16,546 nt of DNA from Desulfovibrio sp. (GTDB lineage: Bacteria > Desulfobacterota > Desulfovibrionia > Desulfovibrionales > Desulfovibrionaceae): positions 1 through 16,546 of the forward strand of contig JAIRTI010000076.1 of NCBI GenBank assembly GCA_031255035.1. Direction: 5' to 3'. Under the pieces are notes generated by a model. It did no database searches. It saw only the letters and a program-made list of their open reading frames with translations, and was not told the origin of the DNA. A program made the position numbers and the translations under genes. This document shows positions 1 to 6,385 of this stretch, piece after piece; position 1 is the stretch's first letter; every line of letters begins with the position of its first letter.

Positions 1-10
1 CCAAACTGAG

Positions 11-64
11 GGGGTCCGGGGGAAATCATTTCCCCCGGCGGGGTCCGGGGCAGCGCCCCGGCCG
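11..64. repeat. Tandem GC-rich hairpins (intergenic repeat-like)
   Basis: Two perfect hairpins lie side by side. The first pairs 16-25 with 29-38 (10 bp, 3-nt loop). The second pairs 45-51 with 55-61 (7 bp, 3-nt loop). Both arms begin with the same GTCCGGGG word, so they look like variants of one unit. There is no T-run after either, so a classical intrinsic terminator is not shown. From recall, similar GC-rich hairpin blocks are scattered between genes in Desulfovibrio genomes. It could mark the 3' end of a gene left of the window. Confidence 0.6.
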
Positions 65-220
65 CCGGAGGCATTGCCTTTCACAGTTGGCGAATGGGGG
101 CCGCAAAAAGCTCATAATGCGAATTGCTGACAAGTTGCGTGGCGACTTTGCTTTTGGCTGGAAATGAAGTAAAAGCTTTCCGGGGCGATCCTCCGAGTCT
201 TTGACGAGGAGGTGACGCCT

Positions 221-436
221 ATGGGGCAAAGCCTGCGCGATATCATCGCCGCTGTTGTGGCGGAGGTGATAGTGGCCCTTATCATCCGCCGGATGAAACA
301 AGGTCGCCCCGGTAGGAGTCGCGATCCATACCGGGGCGAGAAACCTGTTACCCAGGGCCGGACAGCAAGGATAGCCCCATGCAGGATTCCATGCCTCTGG
401 ACGAAGCCGGCCGTGAAAAAAACGCGGCCGCCCTGA
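221..436 (+). CDS. Possible small single-pass membrane protein
   Basis: I do not recognise this 71-residue reading frame. It is listed because a near-perfect Shine-Dalgarno (GAGGAGGTGA, 206-215) sits 8 nt before ATG 221; a GTG at 212 is the alternative start but lies inside that site. Residues 8-22 (DIIAAVVAEVIVALI and neighbours) form a hydrophobic stretch of membrane-helix length followed by RRMK, consistent with a short inner-membrane anchor. The remaining residues are rich in Arg, Pro and Lys and look non-globular. The frame runs 58 nt into the transporter gene, so the two could be translationally coupled. It may equally be a leader peptide or a chance ORF, since the second half resembles out-of-frame sequence. 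Confidence 0.4.
   Translation: MGQSLRDIIAAVVAEVIVALIIRRMKQGRPGRSRDPYRGEKPVTQGRTARIAPCRIPCLWTKPAVKKTRPP
304..339. repeat. Perfect 11-bp inverted repeat upstream of the CDF gene
   Basis: TCGCCCCGGTA (304-314) pairs exactly with TACCGGGGCGA (329-339) around a 14-nt loop, about 40 nt before the transporter start. No T-run follows, so it is not an obvious terminator. It lies inside the possible small ORF. In RNA it would be a very stable stem; as DNA it could be an operator. I cannot tell which. Confidence 0.6.
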
Positions 437-1845
437 CTTCCGTATTCGCCGCCATAGGCCTTACGGCCATGAAGCTCGCCGTCGGCCTTGTCGCCAACAG
501 CCTTGGCATGCTCTCGGAGGCCCTGCACAGCGGCCTTGACCTGCTGGCGGCCGGCATGACCTATTTCGCCGTCCGCTACGCCTCGTTGCCGCCAAACGCC
601 ACCTATACCTACGGCCGGGGCAAGATTGAGAATCTGTCGGCCCTGGTGGAAGCCGTGCTGCTGCTCATCACCTGCGGCTGGATCGTCTGGGAAGCGGCCG
701 ACCGGCTTTTCTTCAACCCCGTGCCCGTGACCCCGTCACTGTGGGCCGTGGGGGTGATGAGCGTTTCCATCATCGTCGACTATTCGCGCTCGCGCCTGCT
801 AAGGCGCATGGCCGAAAAACACCGCAGCCAGGCCCTGGAGGCCGATGCTCTGCATTTTTCCACGGACATCTGGTCGTCGTTCGTGGTGCTTCTGGGCATC
901 GGCTGCCTGTACCTGGCCGATTTGCTGCCGCATGCATCGGCGCTGCGGCCCTGGCTGGAAAAGGCCGACGCCGTCGCCGCCCTGGGCGTGGCCGGAATTG
1001 TGGTGCATGTGAGCCTGTCTTTGGGCAGGCGCGCGGTGGGCGTGCTTCTGGACGCGGCCGACGAAAAAATGCGCGACGACATCATGCGCGCCCTGACCGC
1101 CATGCCGGGCATCAGGAGGATCCGCCGCCTGCGCCTCAGGCAGAGCGGGGCCGACCTGTTCGTTGAGGTGATGCTCTGCGTGGACAGCACCCTGGCCATT
1201 GACGCCACAACGGCCTTTCGCCGGGGCGTCGAACACTCGATCAAGAGCATCGCCGGCCACGCCGCCGTGAGCGTGGAGTTCGTGCCCGACGACGCCGATC
1301 TGGCCGACCGCGTCGCCTATTTGCGCGGCGTGGCCGCCACCTACGGCCTCTCCTCCCACTCCGTGGAGCTGATCGAGTTGCAGGGGCCGCAGCCGGGCGA
1401 GCGTCAACTGCTGCTGGAACTGCACGCGGTCATGGACCCCGCCCTGACTTTGGGCGAAGCCCACGCCCAGGTCTGCCGGTTTGAAAAACGGGTGATCGAC
1501 CACTTTAAAGACGTCATCGTCGTCACCCATTTCGCGCCCATGCCGGCGGGCAGCGGCCTGGCAAAAGGCCTGCGCCTGGACGAGGAGTACGTCCGGACCG
1601 TGGCCGAGGAACTGGTGGCCGGAGATGAGAGCGTTGAGGACTGCCACAATATCCTGTTCAGAGCCAACGAGGACGCCCGTTACTTGAGCTTTCACTGTCG
1701 CATGCCGGGGCAAAGCTCCATCAGCGAAGCCCACGATAAAGCCGCCCGGCTGCAACGGGCCATGCTCCGACGCATACCCGAGCTGTCCAGGGTCACCGTG
1801 CATATGGAGCCCGTTCTCGAACCCGGTCCGGACGACGCGCGGTAG
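379..1845 (+). CDS. Cation diffusion facilitator (CDF) efflux transporter with long C-terminal tail
   Basis: Inner-membrane antiporter predicted to export divalent metal (Zn, Fe, Mn, Co or Ni; specificity not readable) in exchange for protons. Residues 1-225 form the transmembrane domain. The paired metal-site motifs are visible: H50xxxD54 in the second helix and H159xxxD163 in the fifth, plus YGRGK at 78-82 after helix 2. Residues 226-303 are the usual cytoplasmic dimerisation domain, starting at the LLDAADEK sequence. At 488 residues the protein is much longer than the usual 300 or so: 312-388 and 402-478 look like two further copies of the same fold, each ending in a V-x-V/T-H/E-x-x-P type strand. 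The ATG at 379 has AAGGA 7 nt upstream. The next gene downstream is rpsJ, about 500 bp away, so it is probably a separate unit. Confidence 0.9.
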   Translation: MQDSMPLDEAGREKNAAALTSVFAAIGLTAMKLAVGLVANSLGMLSEALHSGLDLLAAGMTYFAVRYASLPPNATYTYGRGKIENLSALVEAVLLLITCGWIVWEAADRLFFNPVPVTPSLWAVGVMSVSIIVDYSRSRLLRRMAEKHRSQALEADALHFSTDIWSSFVVLLGIGCLYLADLLPHASALRPWLEKADAVAALGVAGIVVHVSLSLGRRAVGVLLDAADEKMRDDIMRALTAMPGIRRIRRLRLRQSGADLFVEVMLCVDSTLAIDATTAFRRGVEHSIKSIAGHAAVSVEFVPDDADLADRVAYLRGVAATYGLSSHSVELIELQGPQPGERQLLLELHAVMDPALTLGEAHAQVCRFEKRVIDHFKDVIVVTHFAPMPAGSGLAKGLRLDEEYVRTVAEELVAGDESVEDCHNILFRANEDARYLSFHCRMPGQSSISEAHDKAARLQRAMLRRIPELSRVTVHMEPVLEPGPDDAR

Positions 1846-1976
1846 CGCGGGAGGCGCTTCGGGCGTGCCGTCCCGAACGCGATCGGACGCGATCCAAGGC
1901 CGGCGACCTTCCGGCCGAAGCGCCGCGTTCCGGCAAAGGGAAAGAGGGGGGGGTTCGTATTTTTTTTAAAATGTGC
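1846..1976. other. Gene-free stretch after the transporter, with 10-bp inverted repeat
   Basis: No convincing gene. GGCGCTTCGG (1853-1862) and CCGAAGCGCC (1915-1924) are exact reverse complements 52 nt apart. A smaller GGCCGG/CCGGCC stem (1898-1903 with 1911-1916) is nested inside, so the segment could fold as one long imperfect hairpin downstream of the transporter stop. It is not followed directly by T residues, so it is at best a factor-dependent or structural 3' end. A run of eight G (1946-1953) and a run of eight T (1960-1967) followed by AAAA lead into the rpsJ promoter region. Confidence 0.5.
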
Positions 1977-2005
1977 TTGACCGCGCTCCGCCAAGGGTGT
2001 AATAC
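1959..2005 (+). promoter_or_regulatory. Candidate distal promoter P1 of the S10 operon
   Basis: TTGACC (1977-1982) matches five of six bases of the housekeeping -35 box. A spacer of exactly 17 nt leads to TAATAC (2000-2005), a weaker -10 box. The block just upstream is A/T-rich (ATTTTTTTTAAAATG, 1959-1973) in otherwise GC-rich DNA and looks like an UP element contacted by the alpha subunit C-terminal domain, as is common at strong ribosomal promoters. Transcription would start near 2012, leaving a leader of about 330 nt. This is inferred from sequence alone. Confidence 0.55.
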
Positions 2006-2107
2006 CACGCTTCGCGTCGGATTACGGCTTTTTGCCGGCGCGCCCCTTTTTCCGGAGCGGCCACATGCGCTCCGCCGGGGCCGGCGGGTTGAGCCCGCCT
2101 TACCGCG

Positions 2108-2131
2108 CCTGGTTGTACTACGCCAACCAGG
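2108..2131. repeat. Inverted repeat abutting the P2 -35 box
   Basis: CCTGGTTG (2108-2115) and CAACCAGG (2124-2131) are exact reverse complements around an 8-nt centre. The right arm ends one base before TTGACA (2133-2138). It could be a two-fold operator for a regulator, or a leader hairpin in transcripts from P1. Confidence 0.55.
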
Positions 2132-2132
2132 T

Positions 2133-2163
2133 TTGACATTTGCAGGCTAGCCGGGCCTGTAAT
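2133..2163 (+). promoter_or_regulatory. Candidate proximal promoter P2 of the S10 operon
   Basis: A perfect TTGACA (2133-2138) is followed 19 nt later by TGTAAT (2158-2163), five of six to the -10 consensus. The spacer is two bases longer than ideal, which lowers confidence. A transcript from here would start near 2170 and would lack the left arm of the long-range stem at 2139-2148, so P1 and P2 messages would have different leaders. Confidence 0.45.
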
Positions 2164-2342
2164 GTCCGCCGCGCCGGAACCCCGCTTGCCGGGTCGGCGC
2201 ACCACCGCGCGGGCGCTTTACGCGCCTATGAGCCTGCAAAGAAAATGGGTTGGATTTCCAGCCCGGCCGGCACGGGCAGGCGACGCGTGGTTTACTGATG
2301 GTCGTTTGGAGCCGGCTTTTTTCTTTCATGACGGAGTAAGCG

Positions 2343-2660
2343 ATGACGACAGTGAGTAGTGATCGTATCAGGATCAAACTGAAGGCCTACGATTACCGCA
2401 TTCTGGACAAGGCCGTCTCGGAAATCGTGGACACGGCCCGCAATACCGGTGCCGGCGTTGCCGGTCCCATTCCGCTGCCCACCAATATCCATAAGTATAC
2501 GGTGAACCGCAGTGTGCATGTGGACAAAAAATCCCGTGAGCAGTTCGAAATGCGGATTCATAAGCGGCTGGTGGACATTCTTGAGCCCACGCTGCAAACC
2601 GTTGACGCCCTCGGCAAGCTTTCGCTGCCTGCCGGCGTGGATGTCGAAATCAAGCTGTAG
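2343..2660 (+). CDS. rpsJ: 30S ribosomal protein S10
   Basis: First gene of the S10 operon. S10 packs into the head of the small subunit; in many bacteria it also joins NusB in rRNA antitermination. The 105 residues match the family length and carry its conserved pieces: [18 protein letters not shown] (9-26), the extended-loop motif GPIPLPT (41-47), and [13 protein letters not shown] (64-76). The ATG at 2343 has GGAG (2333-2336) at good spacing. The upstream neighbour is a transporter gene rather than fusA or tuf, which precede rpsJ in many bacteria. The next gene, rplC, follows after 10 nt. Confidence 0.98.
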   Translation: MTTVSSDRIRIKLKAYDYRILDKAVSEIVDTARNTGAGVAGPIPLPTNIHKYTVNRSVHVDKKSREQFEMRIHKRLVDILEPTLQTVDALGKLSLPAGVDVEIKL

Positions 2661-2670
2661 CGAGGAAGTC

Positions 2671-3300
2671 ATGGCTGAGAAACTCGGAATTTTGGGTCGC
2701 AAGCTCGGCATGACCCGCATTTTCGTCGGCGACGGCTCTTCGGTTGCGGTCACGGTGATTCAAGCCGGACCTTGCCCGGTCATCCAGGTGAAAAACGCCG
2801 GGAGCGACGGCTACGACGCCATCCAGATCGCTTTTGGCGACGACAAGGAAAAGTACGCCACCAAACCCCTGGCCGGGCATTTCGCCAAGGCCGGCAAAGG
2901 CGTTTTCCGCCACCTGCGCGAGTTGCGCCTTGAGGCCCCCACGGCCATGGCCGTGGGCGACGCCCTTGACGCCTCTCTGTTCACCGCCGGCGAATACGTG
3001 AAGGTGACGGCCAAAAGCATAGGCAAAGGCACGGCGGGCGTGATGAAACGCTGGAATTTCCGTGGGGCCAACGCCACGCACGGCGCTGAAAAGGTGCACC
3101 GCAACGCCGGGGCCATCGGCAACAACACCGAGCCATCCAAGGTCTGGAAAGGCAAGAAAATGGCCGGACGCCTCGGCGCCAGGCAGGTGACCGTCAAAAG
3201 CGTGCAGGTTGTGGCCATCCGTCCTGAAGATAACGTGATCCTGGTCAAAGGGCCCGTACCCGGTCCCAAGAACGGCCTGGTCATGGTGCGCAAGCAGTAA
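2671..3300 (+). CDS. rplC: 50S ribosomal protein L3
   Basis: Early-assembly protein whose long loop reaches towards the peptidyl transferase centre. The 209-residue length equals that of E. coli L3. Family signatures are [10 protein letters not shown] (9-18), GHFAKAG (69-75) and [13 protein letters not shown] (126-138). ATG 2671 is preferred because a GAGGAAG ribosome site precedes it and [14 protein letters not shown] matches the family N-terminus; upstream in-frame starts lie inside rpsJ. The E. coli Q150 that PrmB methylates corresponds by my alignment to T153 here, so that modification is probably absent. Confidence 0.98.
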   Translation: MAEKLGILGRKLGMTRIFVGDGSSVAVTVIQAGPCPVIQVKNAGSDGYDAIQIAFGDDKEKYATKPLAGHFAKAGKGVFRHLRELRLEAPTAMAVGDALDASLFTAGEYVKVTAKSIGKGTAGVMKRWNFRGANATHGAEKVHRNAGAIGNNTEPSKVWKGKKMAGRLGARQVTVKSVQVVAIRPEDNVILVKGPVPGPKNGLVMVRKQ

Positions 3301-3316
3301 AGGCAGGAATAAGCTC

Positions 3317-3958
3317 ATGGCTCAGATACCCGTATTCGATCAGGAAAAAAAGGAAGCCGGCAGCGTTGCGCTCGCGCCGGAAATCTTTGAAGTCGAAGTG
3401 CGTCCCGAGATATTGAATCTGGTGGTGCGCTCCATGCGCGCCTCCTGGCGCGCCGGCGCCCACGCCACCCTGAACCGTTCGCGGATGAAGGGCGGCGGGG
3501 CCAAGCCCTGGCGCCAGAAAGGCACGGGCCGGGCCCGCTCCGGCACCAACATCTCGCCCGTATGGACCGGCGGTGCCGTTATCTTCGGCCCGCAGCCGCG
3601 TGACTACAGCTTCAAGGTCAATAAAAAAGTCCGCCGTCTGGCCCTGAAAATGGCGCTTTCCTCGCGTCTGGCCGGCGACAGGCTCATGGTGGTCAAAGAC
3701 ATCACCCTGCCCGAAGCCAAGACCAAACATTTCGCCAAGGTCTCCAAAGACCTCGGCCTGGACAAGGCCCTGGTGGTCGCCCCAACGGAAGCGCACGGCC
3801 TGATGCTCTCGGCGCGCAACCTGCCCGGCGTCACCGTGATGGCCCCCGAACAGCTCAACGTCTACGACGTGCTCCGTCACGAGACGCTGGTGCTGCTTGA
3901 AGGCGTTATCGGGCCCGTGACCGCCCGCCTGTCGGGTGAAGCGGCCGCCGCCGAATAA
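3317..3958 (+). CDS. rplD: 50S ribosomal protein L4
   Basis: Lines the nascent-peptide exit tunnel next to L22. In E. coli it also represses its own operon by acting on the S10 leader. The protein is 213 residues, slightly longer than the 201 of E. coli. The tunnel-loop signature GAKPWRQKGTGRARSG is at 61-76, followed by GGAVIFGPQPRDYSFKVNKKVRRLALKMALS-type sequence from 85, all typical of L4. ATG 3317 follows AGGA by 8 nt. Whether it regulates this operon is unknown, but the long structured leader upstream of rpsJ makes it worth testing. Confidence 0.97.
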   Translation: MAQIPVFDQEKKEAGSVALAPEIFEVEVRPEILNLVVRSMRASWRAGAHATLNRSRMKGGGAKPWRQKGTGRARSGTNISPVWTGGAVIFGPQPRDYSFKVNKKVRRLALKMALSSRLAGDRLMVVKDITLPEAKTKHFAKVSKDLGLDKALVVAPTEAHGLMLSARNLPGVTVMAPEQLNVYDVLRHETLVLLEGVIGPVTARLSGEAAAAE

Positions 3959-3968
3959 GAGGTACGTC

Positions 3969-4268
3969 ATGGACTATACGCGGATTCTCTTGAAGCCTCT
4001 GATTTCCGAAAAAGGCACCTTCCTCAAGGAAGAGCGGAACCAGGTGGCCTTTTTCGTGGACAGAAGCGCCAACAAGATACAGATCAAGCAGGCGGTCGAG
4101 GCGGCTTTTGACGTCTCGGTGCAGTCTGTGAACGTGGTGGTAAAAAAGCCCCTGGCAAAGCTCGTCACGCGTGGCCGCAAGCGGCAGCACAGCAAGCTTC
4201 CCGGCTACAAGAAGGCGTATGTGACCCTGGCGCCGGGCAACAAGATAGAATTTTTCGAGGGAGTCTGA
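3969..4268 (+). CDS. rplW: 50S ribosomal protein L23
   Basis: Sits at the tunnel exit and docks trigger factor and the signal recognition particle. At 99 residues it is of normal size. ISEK (12-15) contains E14, the counterpart of E. coli E18 that contacts trigger factor. Residues 66-83 are the basic extended loop (VTRGRKRQHSKLPGYKKA), and AYVTL follows. Start 3969 (MDYTRILLKPLISEK) fits the family. The in-frame ATG at 3936 lies inside rplD and would add 11 unlikely residues. Confidence 0.97.
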   Translation: MDYTRILLKPLISEKGTFLKEERNQVAFFVDRSANKIQIKQAVEAAFDVSVQSVNVVVKKPLAKLVTRGRKRQHSKLPGYKKAYVTLAPGNKIEFFEGV

Positions 4269-4271
4269 GCC

Positions 4272-5096
4272 ATGGCCATTCGCAAGCTGAAACCCACCTC
4301 GGCCGGCCGCCGCTTTCAGACGGTGTCCACCTTTGAGGAAGTCACCAGGGCGCGCCCTGAAAAATCGCTGACCATCGGCCTTTCCAAAAAGGCCGGGCGC
4401 AACAATAACGGCCGCGTCACCAGCCGCCGCAGAGGCGGCGGGCACAAGCGCCTGTACCGGATCATCGACTTCAAGCGCGACAAAACAGGCGTTGCCGCCG
4501 TCGTCGCCAGCGTCGAGTACGACCCGAACCGCAGCGCGCGCATCGCCCTGCTGCGCTATGCCGACGGCGAGAAGCGCTACATCCTGGCGCCGGTGGGCGT
4601 CAATGTCGGCGATTCCATCTTCGCCGGCGAAGGCGCGGACATCAAGCCCGGCAACGCGCTGCCCATGAGCAAGATTCCGGTGGGCACCCTGGTGCACAAC
4701 ATCGAACTGCGCCCCGGCCGGGGCGGCGTGTTCTGTCGCTCCGCCGGCGCCTACGCCCAGGTTGTGGCCCGCGAAGGCAAGTACGTGACCTTGCGCATGC
4801 CTTCCGGCGAAGTTCGCAAAGTTCTGGCCGCGAGCATGGCCTCCATCGGCCAGGTCGGCAACATCCAGCACGAAAATATTTCCATAGGCAAAGCCGGCCG
4901 TAACCGCTGGCTCGGCCGTCGCCCCAAGGTGCGCGGCGTTGCCATGAACCCGGTGGATCACCCGCTTGGCGGCGGCGAGGGCAGAAGCTCCGGCGGCCGT
5001 CACCCCGTGACCCCCTGGGGCGTGCCCACCAAGGGCTACAAGACCCGAGACCGCAAGAAAGCTTCTTCCAAGCTTATCGTCAACCGGCGCAAGTAG
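4272..5096 (+). CDS. rplB: 50S ribosomal protein L2
   Basis: One of the most conserved large-subunit proteins, needed for subunit joining and peptidyl transferase function. The 274-residue length is canonical. The RNA-binding motifs [12 protein letters not shown] (52-63) and [17 protein letters not shown] (234-250) are intact. H230 in [11 protein letters not shown] corresponds to the functionally important E. coli H229. The start has GAGGGAG (4257-4263) upstream, partly inside the rplW 3' end, and the gap to rplW is only 3 nt. Confidence 0.98.
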   Translation: MAIRKLKPTSAGRRFQTVSTFEEVTRARPEKSLTIGLSKKAGRNNNGRVTSRRRGGGHKRLYRIIDFKRDKTGVAAVVASVEYDPNRSARIALLRYADGEKRYILAPVGVNVGDSIFAGEGADIKPGNALPMSKIPVGTLVHNIELRPGRGGVFCRSAGAYAQVVAREGKYVTLRMPSGEVRKVLAASMASIGQVGNIQHENISIGKAGRNRWLGRRPKVRGVAMNPVDHPLGGGEGRSSGGRHPVTPWGVPTKGYKTRDRKKASSKLIVNRRK

Positions 5097-5110
5097 GTTA
5101 GGAGACAACG

Positions 5111-5392
5111 ATGCCGAGATCATTGAAAAAGGGCCCTTTCATCGACGGCCACCTGCTGCGCAAGGTGGAAGCGGCCACGGCAAACAACGACCGCCGCGTC
5201 ATCAAGACCTGGTCCAGGCGCTCCACCATTCTCCCCGAGATGGTCGGGCTGACCTTTGCCGTGCATAACGGGAGAAAGTTCATCCCTGTGTTCGTGACCG
5301 AAAACATGGTCGGACACAAACTGGGCGAATTCTCCCTGACCCGCGCCTTCCACAGCCATGCCGGCGATAAAAAGGCCAAGAGCAAGAGGTAG
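5111..5392 (+). CDS. rpsS: 30S ribosomal protein S19
   Basis: Forms a complex with S13 in the head of the small subunit, close to the A-site tRNA. The 93 residues match the family. Signatures are [16 protein letters not shown] at the N-terminus, [14 protein letters not shown] (34-47), and [19 protein letters not shown] towards the C-terminus. A TTAGGAGACA ribosome site overlaps the spacer after rplB. rplV starts 3 nt after its stop. Confidence 0.98.
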   Translation: MPRSLKKGPFIDGHLLRKVEAATANNDRRVIKTWSRRSTILPEMVGLTFAVHNGRKFIPVFVTENMVGHKLGEFSLTRAFHSHAGDKKAKSKR

Positions 5393-5395
5393 GTC

Positions 5396-5728
5396 ATGGA
5401 AACAAGAGCAACCTTGAAGGCCGTGCGCCTCTCGCCGCGAAAGGCCCGTATTGTGGCCAGAAACGTCGTGGGCATGGATGCGGCCGAGGCCCTGGACGTG
5501 CTGAAGTTCACGCCCCAGAAGGCCGCAGGCATCATCCTCCAGGTCATGTATTCGGCGCTTTCCAACAGCGCCAATGATACCTTCATTGACCCGGACACCC
5601 TGATGGTCAAGGAAATTATCATTAACGAAGGCCCCAGTTGGAAACGCTTTCTGCCGCGCGCCCAGGGCCGCGCGACGTCCATAAGGAAGCGCACCAGCCA
5701 TATAACCGTCATTCTTGCCGCGAACTAG
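5396..5728 (+). CDS. rplV: 50S ribosomal protein L22
   Basis: Its long beta-hairpin forms the narrow part of the exit tunnel with L4. The 110 residues match the family. The N-terminal rRNA-contacting sequence is KAVRLSPRKARIVARNV (8-24). The hairpin lies at about 80-98 (WKRFLPRAQGRATSIRKR), followed by the conserved SHITVIL. No insertion or deletion of the kind seen in macrolide-resistant mutants is evident in the hairpin, judged by eye. The upstream ribosome site AGAGGTAGG overlaps the rpsS stop. Confidence 0.97.
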   Translation: METRATLKAVRLSPRKARIVARNVVGMDAAEALDVLKFTPQKAAGIILQVMYSALSNSANDTFIDPDTLMVKEIIINEGPSWKRFLPRAQGRATSIRKRTSHITVILAAN

Positions 5729-5737
5729 GAACGAATC

Positions 5738-6385
5738 ATGGGTCAGAAAGTCAATCCCTTCGGGTTCCGGCTCGGGTACAACAAGAACTGGCAGTCTCGC
5801 TGGTACAGCAAGAAAGAGTACCCGGCCTACGTGTTTGAAGATCACAACATCCGCAACTATGTGAAAAAGCTGCTGTACGCCGCCGGGCTGGCGCGCATCG
5901 AAATCGAGCGTCCCGGCGACAAGGTGCGTCTTATTCTTTCCACCGCCCGCCCTGGCATCGTTATCGGGCGCAAAGGCGTTGAGATTGAAAAGCTGCGCGC
6001 GGACCTGCGCGCCCGGTTCGGCCGCGAATTCGCCATTGAGGTGAACGAAATCCGCCGGCCCGAAATCGACGCCCAGTTGGTTGCCGAAAACGTGGCCCAG
6101 CAGCTTGAGCGCCGCGTGGCTTTCCGCCGCGCCATGAAGCGTACGGTGTCCATGGCCCGCAAGTTCGGGGCCGAAGGCATCAAGATCGGCTGTGCCGGAC
6201 GTCTGGCGGGCGCTGAAATCGCCCGCAGCGAATGGTACCGCGACGGCCGCGTGCCCCTGCAAACCCTGAGAGCCGACATTGACTACGGCTATGCCGAAGC
6301 CAAGACCACTTACGGCATCATCGGCGTCAAAGTCTGGATATTCAAGGGCGAACTCCTCGTCGAAGAGGTGAGTGCCAATGCTTAG
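5738..6385 (+). CDS. rpsC: 30S ribosomal protein S3
   Basis: Located in the head at the mRNA entry channel, where it helps unwind mRNA with S4 and S5. The protein is 215 residues, within the family range (E. coli 233). It has the N-terminal [13 protein letters not shown], a KH RNA-binding domain whose GxxG loop is G77-R78-K79-G80, and the C-terminal domain from about 110 with [13 protein letters not shown] and [18 protein letters not shown]. The last 8 nt overlap the start of rplP. Confidence 0.98.
   Translation: MGQKVNPFGFRLGYNKNWQSRWYSKKEYPAYVFEDHNIRNYVKKLLYAAGLARIEIERPGDKVRLILSTARPGIVIGRKGVEIEKLRADLRARFGREFAIEVNEIRRPEIDAQLVAENVAQQLERRVAFRRAMKRTVSMARKFGAEGIKIGCAGRLAGAEIARSEWYRDGRVPLQTLRADIDYGYAEAKTTYGIIGVKVWIFKGELLVEEVSANA

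Larger units (their letters stand above)
2012..2342 (+). promoter_or_regulatory. Structured 5' leader of the S10 operon
   Basis: No plausible gene here; the segment is dense in inverted repeats. I see CGGAGCG/CGCTCCG (2053-2059 with 2068-2074), GGCGGG/CCCGCC (2083-2088 with 2094-2099), CCTGGTTG/CAACCAGG (2108-2115 with 2124-2131), GGCGC/GCGCC (2212-2216 with 2222-2226), and a long-range pair TTTGCAGGCT/AGCCTGCAAA (2139-2148 with 2231-2240). A GCCGGC followed by six T ends at 2322, shortly before the rpsJ ribosome site. Established: S10 operon leaders in E. coli mediate L4 autoregulation. Inferred: this leader may do something similar; its folds do not visibly match the E. coli structure. Confidence 0.45.

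Noticed and set aside
340..381. Possible NiCo (czcD-type) riboswitch before the CDF gene
   Set aside because: Such riboswitches do precede CDF genes, and GGACAGCAAGGATAGCCCC looked suggestive, but I could not find the full set of conserved junction sequences or the four-way junction. A covariance-model search would decide.
1959..1970. T-run as an intrinsic terminator of the CDF gene
   Set aside because: No stem directly precedes the T tract (the nearby inverted repeat ends 35 nt earlier); the tract fits an UP element better.
2162..2359. Forward 65-codon frame in the rpsJ leader
   Set aside because: No ribosome site before its ATG, composition not protein-like, and it runs into rpsJ in another frame; the segment is better explained as structured leader.
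3906..5123. Long reverse-strand reading frame of 405 codons
   Set aside because: It lies opposite rplD, rplW, rplB and the start of rpsS, all certain genes; long antisense frames are expected in GC-rich coding DNA, and its sequence is Ala/Gly/His-rich without recognisable motifs.
6372..6377. GTG 6372 as the rplP start
   Set aside because: It adds only Met-Pro before the conserved MLSPKRTK, and the ribosome site is better placed for ATG 6378.
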